A stretch of 46,215 bases of DNA from a virus, in the IMG/VR virus record IMGVR_UViG_3300027754_000160, positions 1 to 46,215 of that record, one strand, 5' to 3'. A model generated the notes under the pieces. It saw only the letters and a list, made by a program, of their open reading frames with translations, was not told the DNA's origin and made no database searches. Within the stretch, counting starts at the first letter, position 1; every line of letters begins with the position of its first letter. The position numbers and the translations under genes are program-made. Below are positions 1-7,707 of this stretch, in pieces.

Positions 1-745
1 CAAATGATTCTGGGAAGGTGCTCCGCATCCGGGCATCAATACGTTCAAAATACTCATCCGAGCGGGGGTCTACCCCCGAATTCACTAGTTTTTGGTGCAG
101 CCCTAGTGAAAAGCTGGTTAGTTCTTCATTCCCCGCAGCGCCAAACCACTGGTTTTTTGCCTGCCAGCGCAAGGTTTTGTCATCAGGTTCTACTGCTACA
201 GGTTCTGATTTCCGTATTTGTACACTATCTGAAGCCGTTTGTAAAGAGGCTGGTTTAAAATTTTCTGCTGAAATCATTCTCAGCTTGGCATCTGTCAGCG
301 CTTCCTGTGCCGCAATGATAGCATCAGTATCAAAAGCCTCCTGTGCCGCCTTGTAGTTACGCCTTGCCGTCTCAAGCTCACCGCTCACCGCATGTTTTAC
401 GGTTTCTGCGTACTGTTTAGCCCCGGTGTTGGCATATTCCTTCAGTTGCCGGTTTTCGGTCAGCAGTTGCTGGGCGAGATTCTCAAGCTCCTGCTTTTCG
501 CGGATTGTAGACTCTTTGGCACGGCGCTCATCGTGTCGGGCATGGGTCAATTCCTTGATCCTACCCTTTACTTTGTCCGAATATGAGTTGATTTCCTCAT
601 CCGAAGGGTCTTCAACGGGTCGGTCAAGGGCTGCTCGGCCCCTGTCTTGGGCTGGGGTGTCATCCACAACCTCAATTTCAACCTCAAGCTCTCTTTCATC
701 AGCTTTCGCTGCAATTTCATCAGGAAATTCAAACTTTTCAGTCAT
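1..745 (-). CDS. Phage capsid scaffolding protein, C-terminus cut by window edge
   Basis: The reading frame is open from an ATG at its right end to the left edge of the window, so about 248 residues of the N-terminal part are present. It begins MTEKFEFPDEIAAKADEREL and is strongly acidic for the first 60 residues. It then becomes a charged coiled coil (residues about 55-160, rich in E, K, R, Q) with the runs KGRIKELTHARHDERRAKES and NFKPASLQT. This acidic start, the 'RIKxLTxxxHDERRAKE' helix and the position after the portal match scaffolding proteins of P22-like podoviruses, which fill the procapsid and direct coat assembly. A strong ribosome site (GAGGAG) lies 6 nt before the start. The gene follows the GroES-like gene by 10 nt in the late operon. 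The major capsid gene is expected next, outside the window. The product is recognised by style, not by a computed search. Confidence 0.85.
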   Translation of the reverse strand, partial: MTEKFEFPDEIAAKADERELEVEIEVVDDTPAQDRGRAALDRPVEDPSDEEINSYSDKVKGRIKELTHARHDERRAKESTIREKQELENLAQQLLTENRQLKEYANTGAKQYAETVKHAVSGELETARRNYKAAQEAFDTDAIIAAQEALTDAKLRMISAENFKPASLQTASDSVQIRKSEPVAVEPDDKTLRWQAKNQWFGAAGNEELTSFSLGLHQKLVNSGVDPRSDEYFERIDARMRSTFPESF

Positions 746-755
746 TTCTTACTCC

Positions 756-1184
756 TCAAGCACGAGTTAAGCCTCGCGGGTCTTGCACAACAGCGTCTAC
801 TTGGTCGTCATTAAGCAGACGGAACTCTTTGCCGTAGATTTTGAAGCGCGTACCGGAATAGGTACGTACCAAAACAAAATCTCCAGCCTTACACCACGCA
901 CCACCGGGGAACTTGACCTGATCTTTGTACGCATCGGGGCCAATTTTTACAACAAAGAGCACGGTGGTGGCGTGTTCCTCTTGCCGCATGTAGGGATCAG
1001 CTTTGACAATGCTGGAATTCTCAAAGGTCTTCTCTACATCAGGCACGACACACAGCAATTTCCAACCTGTGGGGTCAGGCAACTGTGTGGCTTTCTCTTC
1101 TTGAGACGCATCTTCACTAGGGTTTTCCCTAGGTCGGATAGTTTTTGGCAAACTAATGCCGGGTGGAAGAATCAGATTACTCAT
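756..1184 (-). CDS. GroES-like co-chaperonin-type protein
   Basis: This 142-aa protein has a proline-rich, charged N-terminal 45 residues followed by a small beta-barrel-like region with GroES hallmarks: a PTGWKLLCVVP strand, a central glycine-containing loop (FPGGAWCKAGDFVLVRTYSG) and a closing KEFRLLNDDQVDAVVQDP strand. Bacterial GroES ends similarly, with a 'gxeyLilrExDILAvi' strand. Phage GroES-like proteins can assist GroEL in folding coat protein or form virion parts. The chosen ATG is preceded by AGAAAGAG. An in-frame start 10 codons upstream lies inside the previous gene and has no better ribosome site. It overlaps the upstream 64-aa gene by 8 nt and sits between portal and scaffold genes, which fits a head-assembly role. 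The assignment to the GroES fold is fairly firm; whether it partners host GroEL is inference. Confidence 0.8.
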   Translation of the reverse strand: MSNLILPPGISLPKTIRPRENPSEDASQEEKATQLPDPTGWKLLCVVPDVEKTFENSSIVKADPYMRQEEHATTVLFVVKIGPDAYKDQVKFPGGAWCKAGDFVLVRTYSGTRFKIYGKEFRLLNDDQVDAVVQDPRGLTRA

Positions 1185-1371
1185 CGGCTCTTTCTGCTTT
1201 GTCAGCAAGGTCAATTAAATAGCGCTCTGCAAGAGCTAGACCCTGAATAGTCCCGCAGAGTTTTTGGTACTCTTCAAAATTGCGACAAGCACCCCCCGCC
1301 AAGTCATCGGCGTAGTTGTTCATGTCGGTACGAATCTTTTCGCGCAGTACCCGCACAAAATCTTGGATCAT
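1177..1371 (-). CDS. Small conserved-looking protein between portal and GroES-like genes
   Basis: This 64-aa protein begins MIQDFVRVLREKIRTDMNNY and ends in an acidic helix (LADKAERADE). It is predicted to be all-helical, with one cysteine pair spaced far apart (C29, C39) and no membrane segment. Its start codon overlaps the portal stop as ATGA and its end overlaps the start of the GroES-like gene, so it is translationally coupled on both sides. That position suggests a head-assembly accessory or connector-associated peptide. I do not recognise a named family. Confidence 0.75.
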   Translation of the reverse strand: MIQDFVRVLREKIRTDMNNYADDLAGGACRNFEEYQKLCGTIQGLALAERYLIDLADKAERADE

Positions 1372-3908
1372 TTCGGAGCTTTCGGTTGTTGCGTGTCTTG
1401 TGATTTGCTCTTGGCAATATCAATACCCATCTTGACGCCAGCTTCTTGTTGCTGCGCTGCCAGTTTCGCTTTGCTGTCCTGTATCTGCGCCCCAACTTTC
1501 AACCCGGCAAGCTGGCTCTGCAACTGGGCTTTCTGCTGCTCCAGTTTTAGTTTGTCTGACTGCGTTGTGGCGTCTACCAGCAGTTTTTTCTCCTGCATAG
1601 CGGCTTGTTGAGCCATTTGTTGATTTTTAGCTTGTAGCTGCTGCATGGCAATTTGGTTCTTCATCTGGGAGTCTTGGGCTTTAAGCTGCAACTCCTGCTG
1701 CTTGATCTGAAGCTCCATCTGCTGCATTTGGATCAACGGGTCTTGCTGGTTCTGTTGGGCCTGCTGCTGTGCCGCTTGGGCTTGGTTCTGTTGCAAGACC
1801 TGTTGAGCAGCTTGGGCCATCATCCCAGACAGCGCGGTCTCAACTTCAGGTGGCAGCTTCTCATCTTGAGGTGGCAACGGCATCCCTAGCTGCTGCTCAA
1901 TCTGCTGTCGGTACTGGAACCCCACATGCTCTGCAATGTGCGCCATCATGGCGGACTGAATAAGCGGAGCCTTGGGGTTCTGGCCGATCAACTGCGTAAT
2001 CGACGGGTCTTGCATCATCGCCATGTGGACGCCAATGTGCGATTTCTGATCCTGATAGGAGAACGCCTTGACCGGCTCCCCCTTGATGATCATCATGTTC
2101 TCCGTCACCGGGTCTGTTGGTTTCTGGTCATCTGGCAGGGGAACCAATTTCTCTGCGTTCTTAATTCCCAAGACCTCCAGCATGTTGCGGTGCAACTGAG
2201 GCAAGTCATAAATATCAGGGGCCATCTGCGCCATCTGAATCACAGCTTGGTACTGGACAACCCGCTGGCTCATGGTAGCCGCATTCGGATCACTAACGGG
2301 GATCACATCCACATCGTCGTAGTCTTCCTTCTTGGCTTTCCGCTCACCCACCTCTGGCTCGTACGAATAGTCAGGGTCGGTGTAGTCTGCAATGATCCGG
2401 GCCAGCAGCTTCAGTTCTTGTTTAAACGCAGCGTGCACCCTAGCCTGCACTGCGGTCATCACCTTGAGTTGGCGCTCCAGCAACGCCAGTGTGGTTCCTA
2501 CCGGCGACTGCCCCGACATGTCGCTGATCTTTAAATCTGCGGTGGCGGCAAACCTACGGCCTTCCTCAACGATGTTCCCCAGCAGGGTGTAGAGAACTTG
2601 GCTTGGCTCCTTGTAGGGCAGGGGCAGGATGTTGTCCCGCATGACCCCAGAACCAATATCTACATCACGCCATTCACCGGGGGCAATGGGGGTGTCATCT
2701 CCCTTGATTCGGAGTCCTCTGGTCTTGAGACCACCCGGCAAGTTGGACAGTGTTCCTGCGTCCACAAGCTGTCGCATAATGCTGGTAGCCGACTTCGCAA
2801 ACCCACCAATGAGGTGGAAAAGGCCGAAGCCGTAAGCCCCAAAACCCGGGATGTATTGGTAGTGAACGAAGTGTTGTCGTTTAAGTCGGAGGTCGTCATC
2901 TTCTTCCCAGTTGCGGCGGATTGCCAAAACTTCGCCCGTACCCTTAATTAGGGTGACTACATACGGCAGCATGATCCCTGTCTCTTCGCCGTCTTTGTCG
3001 GTGTCCTCAAATCCTTTTAAATCGAGGTCTGCATGGATTTCATACAAGGTAAACCGGTCATCGTTTAAATCGCTGAACCCGGTCTCTTTGTCCTTGGCCT
3101 TCTCAATGTCGGTGGTCTCTTTGGTCGGATCACCAATATCACATTCCCGGTAAAACCCGGCGGCTTGCAGCTTTAATATCTCATTCTTGGTCTTGTGCAT
3201 CACATGGGTGACGCGATAGCAAGACTGAATGTCTGATGCCCCATAGGGCAACAGGATGTCTTCTGCTGGTATAAACACTGAAACCTGCCTGCCAAGGCTG
3301 GGGTCGTAGTACACCTTCTTGAACGCAGAGCCTGTTGCCGGTAGGCTCCACAGCATCCGCTCATGCTCTGCCCGGAACTCAACCATCTTCTCGGTCAGTT
3401 GATAGTTCATGTCCTCCCGAACCCTGACCGCCGACTCCTTCTTCTCCTTGGTCTCTTTACCAATGATCTTGGTCTTCACCGGGCCAGCAGCGGGGAATGT
3501 CTCGGTGATGGTCTCGCTTTGGAAGCGCACAACCGCCTCTGTGATCATGGGGTGGAACACACCGCAAGCACCGTTCCACGGCTCTGTGCGCTCTTCATAC
3601 TGTAGGCCCAACAGTTTCAAACCCTCTGTGTAGGCTTTCTCCCAATCCTTGCGCCCAGCTTTGTCGTTGTCAATTTCTGAGGTCAGGTCAGAACTCAGGG
3701 TCTGCATGGCCCCCTCAGTCATCTCCTCTGCAAGGTTTGCCGAGAAATCCTCTTCACTCATAGCATCTGGATCAATCTCAATCTCCATGCCGTCTATGCC
3801 AATCTTCACTGACTCCGGGTCAACAATCTCTATCTCAATTGCTTCCTCACCCATGTCATCCAAACCCATAGGGGCTTGGTACAACGCTTTATCAATGTTG
3901 GTTGCCAT
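1368..3908 (-). CDS. Portal protein (P22-like), with Q-rich coiled-coil C-terminus
   Basis: This 846-aa protein would form the dodecameric ring at the capsid vertex through which DNA is packaged and ejected. The N-terminal 70 residues are acidic. The core carries typical podovirus portal stretches: WEKAYTEGLKLLGLQYEERT and EPWNGACGVFHPMITEAVVRFQ (residues about 88-130), the ATGSAFKKVYYDP strand (near 190) and GFGAYGFGLFHLIGG followed by RQLVDAGTLSNLPGGLK (about 355-395). The region DMSGQSPVGTTLALLERQLK near 465 begins the tunnel-type helix. From about residue 650 the chain is dominated by Q, A and K (MQQMELQIKQQELQLKAQ) and should form a long helical barrel or coiled coil, as in the extended barrel of P22 gp1. 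P22 gp1 has 725 residues, so this is somewhat longer. It lies downstream of TerL and a 256-aa gene and upstream of scaffold, the normal order for packaging and head genes. Confidence 0.93.
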   Translation of the reverse strand: MATNIDKALYQAPMGLDDMGEEAIEIEIVDPESVKIGIDGMEIEIDPDAMSEEDFSANLAEEMTEGAMQTLSSDLTSEIDNDKAGRKDWEKAYTEGLKLLGLQYEERTEPWNGACGVFHPMITEAVVRFQSETITETFPAAGPVKTKIIGKETKEKKESAVRVREDMNYQLTEKMVEFRAEHERMLWSLPATGSAFKKVYYDPSLGRQVSVFIPAEDILLPYGASDIQSCYRVTHVMHKTKNEILKLQAAGFYRECDIGDPTKETTDIEKAKDKETGFSDLNDDRFTLYEIHADLDLKGFEDTDKDGEETGIMLPYVVTLIKGTGEVLAIRRNWEEDDDLRLKRQHFVHYQYIPGFGAYGFGLFHLIGGFAKSATSIMRQLVDAGTLSNLPGGLKTRGLRIKGDDTPIAPGEWRDVDIGSGVMRDNILPLPYKEPSQVLYTLLGNIVEEGRRFAATADLKISDMSGQSPVGTTLALLERQLKVMTAVQARVHAAFKQELKLLARIIADYTDPDYSYEPEVGERKAKKEDYDDVDVIPVSDPNAATMSQRVVQYQAVIQMAQMAPDIYDLPQLHRNMLEVLGIKNAEKLVPLPDDQKPTDPVTENMMIIKGEPVKAFSYQDQKSHIGVHMAMMQDPSITQLIGQNPKAPLIQSAMMAHIAEHVGFQYRQQIEQQLGMPLPPQDEKLPPEVETALSGMMAQAAQQVLQQNQAQAAQQQAQQNQQDPLIQMQQMELQIKQQELQLKAQDSQMKNQIAMQQLQAKNQQMAQQAAMQEKKLLVDATTQSDKLKLEQQKAQLQSQLAGLKVGAQIQDSKAKLAAQQQEAGVKMGIDIAKSKSQDTQQPKAPK

Positions 3909-3920
3909 GTCAGTGCTTTC

Positions 3921-4691
3921 TTAAATAATTTTATGCGTGCCAGCGTTTTCCACGTAGCCACCATTAGCGTAGCCAATCATTTTTCTTAGCTTGTCTATCA
4001 CACCCGGTTCCGCAGGCTCAGACTGTCTAGTATAAGGAGGTAGGTCTCGGGCATCCAGCCGTGTCTGGCGCAGCCCCGTAATTGCGTTGTACGTCTCCCG
4101 CACTTCTTTGTCTTTGAAAAGCGTTTTGCGTAAAACAGGGTCTTTGGTTAAGTCTACATTGTTTGCTGCTTCGTATCCAGCCAACGAAGCTAACTGCTCA
4201 TACAGCGCAGTGCCGCCTTGTTCTAACATCTGGGGGCTAAAATAAGCGTCCTCAATGCCGTACTTTGTTTTGAGGTGTTCCGCAGCGCCTATGGCGTCTT
4301 TAACAAATCGGTTCCGAACGGAGCTACTTTTTTTACCTACAAGTTCATCAAATTTACTGTTAATCGCGGCGGGTGTGCCTAATCCTTGCCGCGCTAACAA
4401 ATGCTCCTGCTCGTGAGCAATTGCGTATGGCCTTGCGTCTGGACGCATAAATACTGCCTGCGCCTGCCTGCGATTTTTGTCAAAGTCCGCATAAAGATTG
4501 CTGCCTAACATAAAGGCTTCAGTGTTTGTACCTTGCAATGCAGGCGTGTCAAATACCTGCAAAGATGGCAAACCCGCGCTTGTGTACGGCTGCTCCCTAC
4601 TTGGGATCTTGCGTTCTTTTAAACGGCTGGGGTCAACACCCTCGTCTCTAAGCTGCTCTTGTGTACGCGAGTCTAAGCTGCTGGTTGCCAT
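3921..4691 (-). CDS. Putative HExxH metalloprotease-like protein between terminase and portal
   Basis: This 256-aa protein has no clear named family. Residues 89-100 read YAIAHEQEHLLA, a classic zinc-protease helix with H93, E94 and H97; possible third ligands (E or H) follow in the next helices. The C-terminus, RKMIGYANGGYVENAGTHKII, contains an 'ANGG' motif that recurs in the other virion proteins of this phage. The start has AAGGAT as ribosome site, 10 nt after the TerL stop, and the stop is 12 nt before the portal start. Placement suggests a head-maturation or virion-associated hydrolase. Protease activity is an inference from a five-residue motif, and a structural role without catalysis is equally possible. 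Confidence 0.75.
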   Translation of the reverse strand: MATSSLDSRTQEQLRDEGVDPSRLKERKIPSREQPYTSAGLPSLQVFDTPALQGTNTEAFMLGSNLYADFDKNRRQAQAVFMRPDARPYAIAHEQEHLLARQGLGTPAAINSKFDELVGKKSSSVRNRFVKDAIGAAEHLKTKYGIEDAYFSPQMLEQGGTALYEQLASLAGYEAANNVDLTKDPVLRKTLFKDKEVRETYNAITGLRQTRLDARDLPPYTRQSEPAEPGVIDKLRKMIGYANGGYVENAGTHKII

Positions 4692-4700
4692 TCGGTATCC

Positions 4701-6245
4701 TTAGTAGTATGCAGCTTGTCTGCCGCGCCTAAATATTCTAGGCTCTTCTTTCTCATCGGAGTCCAATGAGATAAACCCACCTTGGCGGTAGCGCAGCAGC
4801 GCTTGTGTGGTGGTGTCAACGTAGTCGTCATGCTCCCCCACAGGGAACGCTGCCATTTCTTCTATGACTTCCCGTGCCCACCGGGTGTCTGGAGCCCATA
4901 CTTTACCCGAAGTGAATAGGTCGGCTACGGCGTTCATCCGCACCATCTTGTCGTTTCCCCGGCTGGGGGTGAACTCTTGCACGGGTATGCCCATTGCCCG
5001 AAGCTCTTGAATCAGGGGTGACCCGGCGGCTTTCTTTTCCACAATAATACTATCAGGTTCCCAATCCTTCCAGTGTTTCAGCGCGACCGCTTTCAACTCC
5101 GGAAAGGCCATCCGGTCTTTAAACGCATCCAGCAGTATGAGTTGGGGGGAGCCGTTTTCTTCGTCGTTGTACCAAATCCCCCATGTTGTGCACGCGCTGT
5201 AGTCAGCGGTGTTCTTGGTCTCAAAGGCGGTGTCCCACGACTGTATGATGTACTCGCATTTGGGCGCATCGTCATGGGGCCAGACCCGCCAATCTTTACG
5301 GGAGACCACAGCCGACATGTCCGATGTGGGCTGCTGCATGTACTGGGCGTTCCAGTACCGAGGCTCCAAACTGGCTTTTTTCTGCAGCATCGACTCAAGC
5401 GGCCACTGTTCAGGCCACAGTGCTTTACCAGAAGGCAGGATGGCGGGTAGCTCCACAATATCCCACGGCATGGAGTCCGGGTTTTTGGTCTGGTAGTCAA
5501 GCAGCCGCCCGGTCAAGTCCAGCAGCGACCAGCGGGTCATCACCACAATAATGGCTCCCCCCGGCATCAGTCGTTGTAGCGGCCCGGTCTGGAACCATGA
5601 CCATGCAGTATCAAATGCCAAGCGGCTGTTGACCTTTATGTCTTGTTCCGAATGCGGGTCATCAATAACGAATAGGTCAGCGCCGCGACCCGCAAGTGCT
5701 CCGCCAACACCTGCTGCGTAGTACTGGCCCCCGGCGGTAGTTGACCATTTGCCAGAGGCTTTTTGGTCGCTGGCAATAAGGGTCTTGGGAAAGATTTCAT
5801 GATACTCCTCCGAGTCAACCAAGTTACGCACTCGTCTGCCATAGTCTTCGGACAGGGACGCAGTGTGCGTGCCCATGATGATTTTCTTTTCTGGGTACTT
5901 GCCTAGAAAGTACGCAGGGAACAGGTATGAGGAGAACTCAGACTTTCCGTGCCGGGGGGCTATGTTAATGATCACCCTTTTCTTGTTGCCCTCAATCACA
6001 TCCGTAAATATCTTTGCCAGCTTGCGGTGGTGGGGGCCGATCTTAAATCCGGGGTACACACCTTGGGCAAATCCCAAGGGGCTGAGTTTGGCGGCGGTCA
6101 GTCTGGCGCGTTGCTCACGGATGCTCAAGTCATCAAATAGCTCAATCTTGTCCTGCAAGGACATGGACGGCAAAGCGCGTTGGAGCGCTTCCAGTTCCAC
6201 TTTACTTAGGCTGGTTAGTGTCTGTAGGTTCATTAACTGGGACAT
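4701..6245 (-). CDS. terL: Terminase large subunit
   Basis: This 514-aa DNA packaging motor has an N-terminal ATPase and a C-terminal RNase H-like nuclease. Visible motifs are the Walker A-type loop APRHGKSE (residues 96-103), the Walker B strand LFVIDDPHSE (191-200, catalytic acid region DD195-196) and a coupling-motif-like segment VVMTRWS (234-240). The nuclease acidic triad is in SWDTAFETKNTADYS (D338), IIVEKKAAGSPL (E403) and VGEHDDYVDTTTQALL (D473/D474). Length and motif order are those of phage large terminases. The start overlaps the end of the small-terminase gene by 44 nt. MSQLMN offers two ATGs (6245 and 6233), neither with a strong ribosome site, so coupling to TerS translation is likely. 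Confidence 0.97.
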   Translation of the reverse strand: MSQLMNLQTLTSLSKVELEALQRALPSMSLQDKIELFDDLSIREQRARLTAAKLSPLGFAQGVYPGFKIGPHHRKLAKIFTDVIEGNKKRVIINIAPRHGKSEFSSYLFPAYFLGKYPEKKIIMGTHTASLSEDYGRRVRNLVDSEEYHEIFPKTLIASDQKASGKWSTTAGGQYYAAGVGGALAGRGADLFVIDDPHSEQDIKVNSRLAFDTAWSWFQTGPLQRLMPGGAIIVVMTRWSLLDLTGRLLDYQTKNPDSMPWDIVELPAILPSGKALWPEQWPLESMLQKKASLEPRYWNAQYMQQPTSDMSAVVSRKDWRVWPHDDAPKCEYIIQSWDTAFETKNTADYSACTTWGIWYNDEENGSPQLILLDAFKDRMAFPELKAVALKHWKDWEPDSIIVEKKAAGSPLIQELRAMGIPVQEFTPSRGNDKMVRMNAVADLFTSGKVWAPDTRWAREVIEEMAAFPVGEHDDYVDTTTQALLRYRQGGFISLDSDEKEEPRIFRRGRQAAYY

Positions 6246-6801
6246 CCACTACGTCGATCACATGCATGAACTTGTTCAGCTTTTCTTTGATGCGTTGCTC
6301 CAACTCGTTGTCCGACATGTCGGTTTTCTTAATCTCCACACGTTCCGTAAATAGCGCCACCTCAGTTACCTTGCCCAACATCTCCAGCGCTTTGAGTCGG
6401 AAGCGGGTGTCCGGGTTTTTGGTTTCTTCAAGTATCTGTGACACGGCGTAGCCGCGAAGTTCTTTGGCCTGCTCTACAAAAGCCCAATCGTATGCAGTCA
6501 ACATCCCCACCAGATGCCGCACCGCTTGAGGTGTCTTGATGTTGGTAAGCGCTAACTTAGTATTTTGGGGTGGGCTTCCCGCAGCCATTGTGGCAAACGC
6601 CGCACGTACCGCCTGCGAGTCCGCAGCCGTCTCAATCTCTTCGTCTGGAATAGCGCCAAGCTGCTTTAACCAATCTGCCGTTTTAACTTTGGCGTCGATG
6701 ATGTCTGCGACCGCTTGATTTGCAATAGGGGTGACCACACTCCCGGCGGGAGTGTTTTCTATTTCGGGGTGGTATTCCCCGTTGATGAGGTGGTTAAACA
6801 T
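6202..6801 (-). CDS. terS: Probable terminase small subunit
   Basis: This 199-aa protein, counted from MFNHLINGEYHPEIENTPAG, is mostly helical. It contains LTNIKTPQAVRHLVGMLTAY, AKELRGYAVSQILEETKNP and RLKALEMLGKVTEVALFTER and ends with a charged helix (NELEQRIKEKLNKFM). Gene order (directly before and overlapping TerL) and the repeat-like helices support a DNA-recognising small terminase. The frame stays open upstream to 7080, with further ATGs at 6933 (adds 44 residues) and 7080. I chose 6801 because the upstream stretch contains an inverted repeat and a terminator-like hairpin and encodes low-complexity residues. None of the three starts has a clear ribosome site, so the start is uncertain. 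This would be the first late gene leftward from the control region. Confidence 0.8.
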   Translation of the reverse strand: MFNHLINGEYHPEIENTPAGSVVTPIANQAVADIIDAKVKTADWLKQLGAIPDEEIETAADSQAVRAAFATMAAGSPPQNTKLALTNIKTPQAVRHLVGMLTAYDWAFVEQAKELRGYAVSQILEETKNPDTRFRLKALEMLGKVTEVALFTERVEIKKTDMSDNELEQRIKEKLNKFMHVIDVVDVPVNEPTDTNQPK

Positions 6802-6883
6802 AGGCAGTACGTAATAGTGTACACTTCTTTTTGAGTAGCGGTAGTTTCCGTTGCTTCTCCTTGATAGGCATACCCTGTCTTTA

Positions 6884-6907
6884 CCCCCCGCACTGGGGGG
6901 TTTTTTT
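6884..6907 (+). terminator. Intrinsic terminator-like hairpin, plus-strand orientation
   Basis: Six C (6884-6889), loop GCACT, six G (6895-6900) and then seven T. This is a textbook Rho-independent terminator for rightward transcripts. On the minus strand the T-run becomes an A-run before the hairpin, so it should not stop late transcription. It would block rightward read-through into the early promoter region, or end a short antisense transcript over the late leader. Confidence 0.7.
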
Positions 6908-6917
6908 ATGGGTACTT

Positions 6918-6931
6918 GTCTAACATTAGAC
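6918..6931. promoter_or_regulatory. Inverted repeat GTCTAA-CA-TTAGAC, candidate operator
   Basis: Perfect 6-bp arms with a 2-bp centre lie in the divergent region between late (minus) and early (plus) genes. On the minus strand it begins right inside the upstream ATG at 6933. The half-site TTAGACAT also occurs at 8813-8820 and 13994-14001, in other noncoding control regions. Binding of a regulator is inferred only. Confidence 0.4.
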
Positions 6932-7106
6932 ATAGTATGGGTTGGTTTTTTATAATTTTTGTGGGGTAGGGGCTTTTGTTTGGAAGGGGGGTGGGTGGGC
7001 GATTTGGTGAAGATTTTGTAGAAATTGGAAAGATGGCTATGGATTAGTGTTGTTGTATGAGCGGTGCTGCTTGGCCCCAAAGGGGTGCTGGGGGTATGGT
7101 GGGGTC

Positions 7107-7144
7107 TGAGATTACTGCATTTCCACGTTCATGAGATTACTGCA
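7107..7144. repeat. Two direct copies of TGAGATTACTGCA, 25 bp apart
   Basis: Exact 13-bp copies lie at 7107-7119 and 7132-7144, with a start-to-start distance of 25 bp. The second copy covers the -35 position of the early promoter. Spacing of about 2.4 helical turns would place two bound proteins on nearly the same DNA face. They are candidate activator or repressor sites. Confidence 0.6.
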
Positions 7145-7164
7145 AAAGCCCTGTATGGTACAAT
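7137..7164 (+). promoter_or_regulatory. Probable early rightward promoter (extended -10)
   Basis: TGG-TACAAT at 7156-7164 matches an extended -10 (TGn plus TATAAT with one mismatch). A -35 is weak (TTACTG at 7137-7142, 16-bp spacing) and lies inside the duplicated 13-mer. A start near 7171 would give a leader carrying the first 23-bp palindrome and then the ribosome site AGGAA of the first early gene. This is the only good plus-strand promoter between the divergent gene blocks. Confidence 0.55.
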
Positions 7165-7193
7165 AGAGGCATCGGTTGGGGCTTCCAGCTGAT

Positions 7194-7216
7194 AGAGGGA
7201 GAACAGTTCTCCCTCT
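7194..7216. repeat. 23-bp palindrome, copy 1 of 7
   Basis: Arms AGAGGGAGAAC and GTTCTCCCTCT around a central A, perfect over 11 bp. It lies in the expected leader of the first early gene. No T-run follows, so it is not an intrinsic terminator. It could act as a DNA operator or as a 10-bp RNA stem with a three-base loop. Confidence 0.9.
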
Positions 7217-7243
7217 GGTTCATCAATGTAATCAGGAATCATC

Positions 7244-7645
7244 ATGTCAATCAAATCTACAGTAATCTCGCAGTTCATCCAGACTAATGCCGTGGCTTAC
7301 GCTGCTGCATCTGATGTGTTCAAGTCAATTGAGGGCAATACCTTTGCGGAGACCCTCGCTGCCTCCGGTGTTATCGGGGCGGATGTAAAAGTCTTTGCAA
7401 CGGTATGGGTGTCACAGACCAACGATGCAGGCGTGATGCCGCATGAGTACCGGGGCACATGGGTATTCACCAAAGACTCAGCAGAACATAGCAGGGTCAA
7501 GTACCTTTGCGCCGTGGTATCTGGTGCAGCAGCACGCAAAGCGGGGGAACGCAAGAGCGCCAAGGTTGACCCCGTGGATGCAGTCCTCAAGGCATACAAG
7601 GCGCTGACTGCTGCCCAGAAAAAGGCTTTCATTGCGGCTATCTAA
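7244..7645 (+). CDS. First early protein, unknown function
   Basis: This 133-aa protein (14 kDa class) begins MSIKSTVISQFIQTNAVAYA. It has an alanine-rich N-terminal helix region, a strand-rich middle (VKVFATVWVSQTND, EYRGTWVFTKDS) and a lysine/alanine-rich C-terminal helix (AVLKAYKALTAAQKKAFIAA). There is no membrane segment and no motif I recognise. It is the first gene after the early promoter and is bracketed by two copies of the 23-bp palindrome (before the start and 13 nt after the stop). First-position early phage genes often encode host take-over factors; that is context only. Confidence 0.8.
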   Translation: MSIKSTVISQFIQTNAVAYAAASDVFKSIEGNTFAETLAASGVIGADVKVFATVWVSQTNDAGVMPHEYRGTWVFTKDSAEHSRVKYLCAVVSGAAARKAGERKSAKVDPVDAVLKAYKALTAAQKKAFIAAI

Positions 7646-7658
7646 GCCGCTATCAATC

Positions 7659-7681
7659 AGAGGGAGAACAGTTCTCCCTCT
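7659..7681. repeat. 23-bp palindrome, copy 2 of 7
   Basis: The same perfect arms as copy 1 with central A. It is preceded by TATCAATC, a flank that partly recurs before copies 3 and 6, so the repeated unit is slightly longer than the palindrome on its left side. It sits between a stop codon and the next ribosome site. Confidence 0.9.
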
Positions 7682-7707
7682 AACCCCCACACTCTAGGAG
7701 ATACATC

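Noticed and set aside
783-1250. 155-aa open frame on the plus strand over the GroES-like gene
   Set aside because: It is antisense to a well-supported late gene with a ribosome site, and its translation has no recognisable domain.
5093-5500. Second minus-strand frame inside terL
   Set aside because: It is a shifted reading of the terminase coding sequence, arginine/serine/proline-rich as expected for a shadow frame.
6845-6862. Good minus-strand ribosome site (AAGGAGAAGCA) followed by ACGG in the terS leader
   Set aside because: No ATG, GTG or TTG follows at a usable distance, and the frame after ACG does not join the terS frame. It may be a decayed start, but evidence is insufficient.
6934-7080. 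N-terminal extension of terS from the ATG at 7080
   Set aside because: The extra 49 residues are low-complexity (T, H, P, K), lie in the divergent control region and have no ribosome site.
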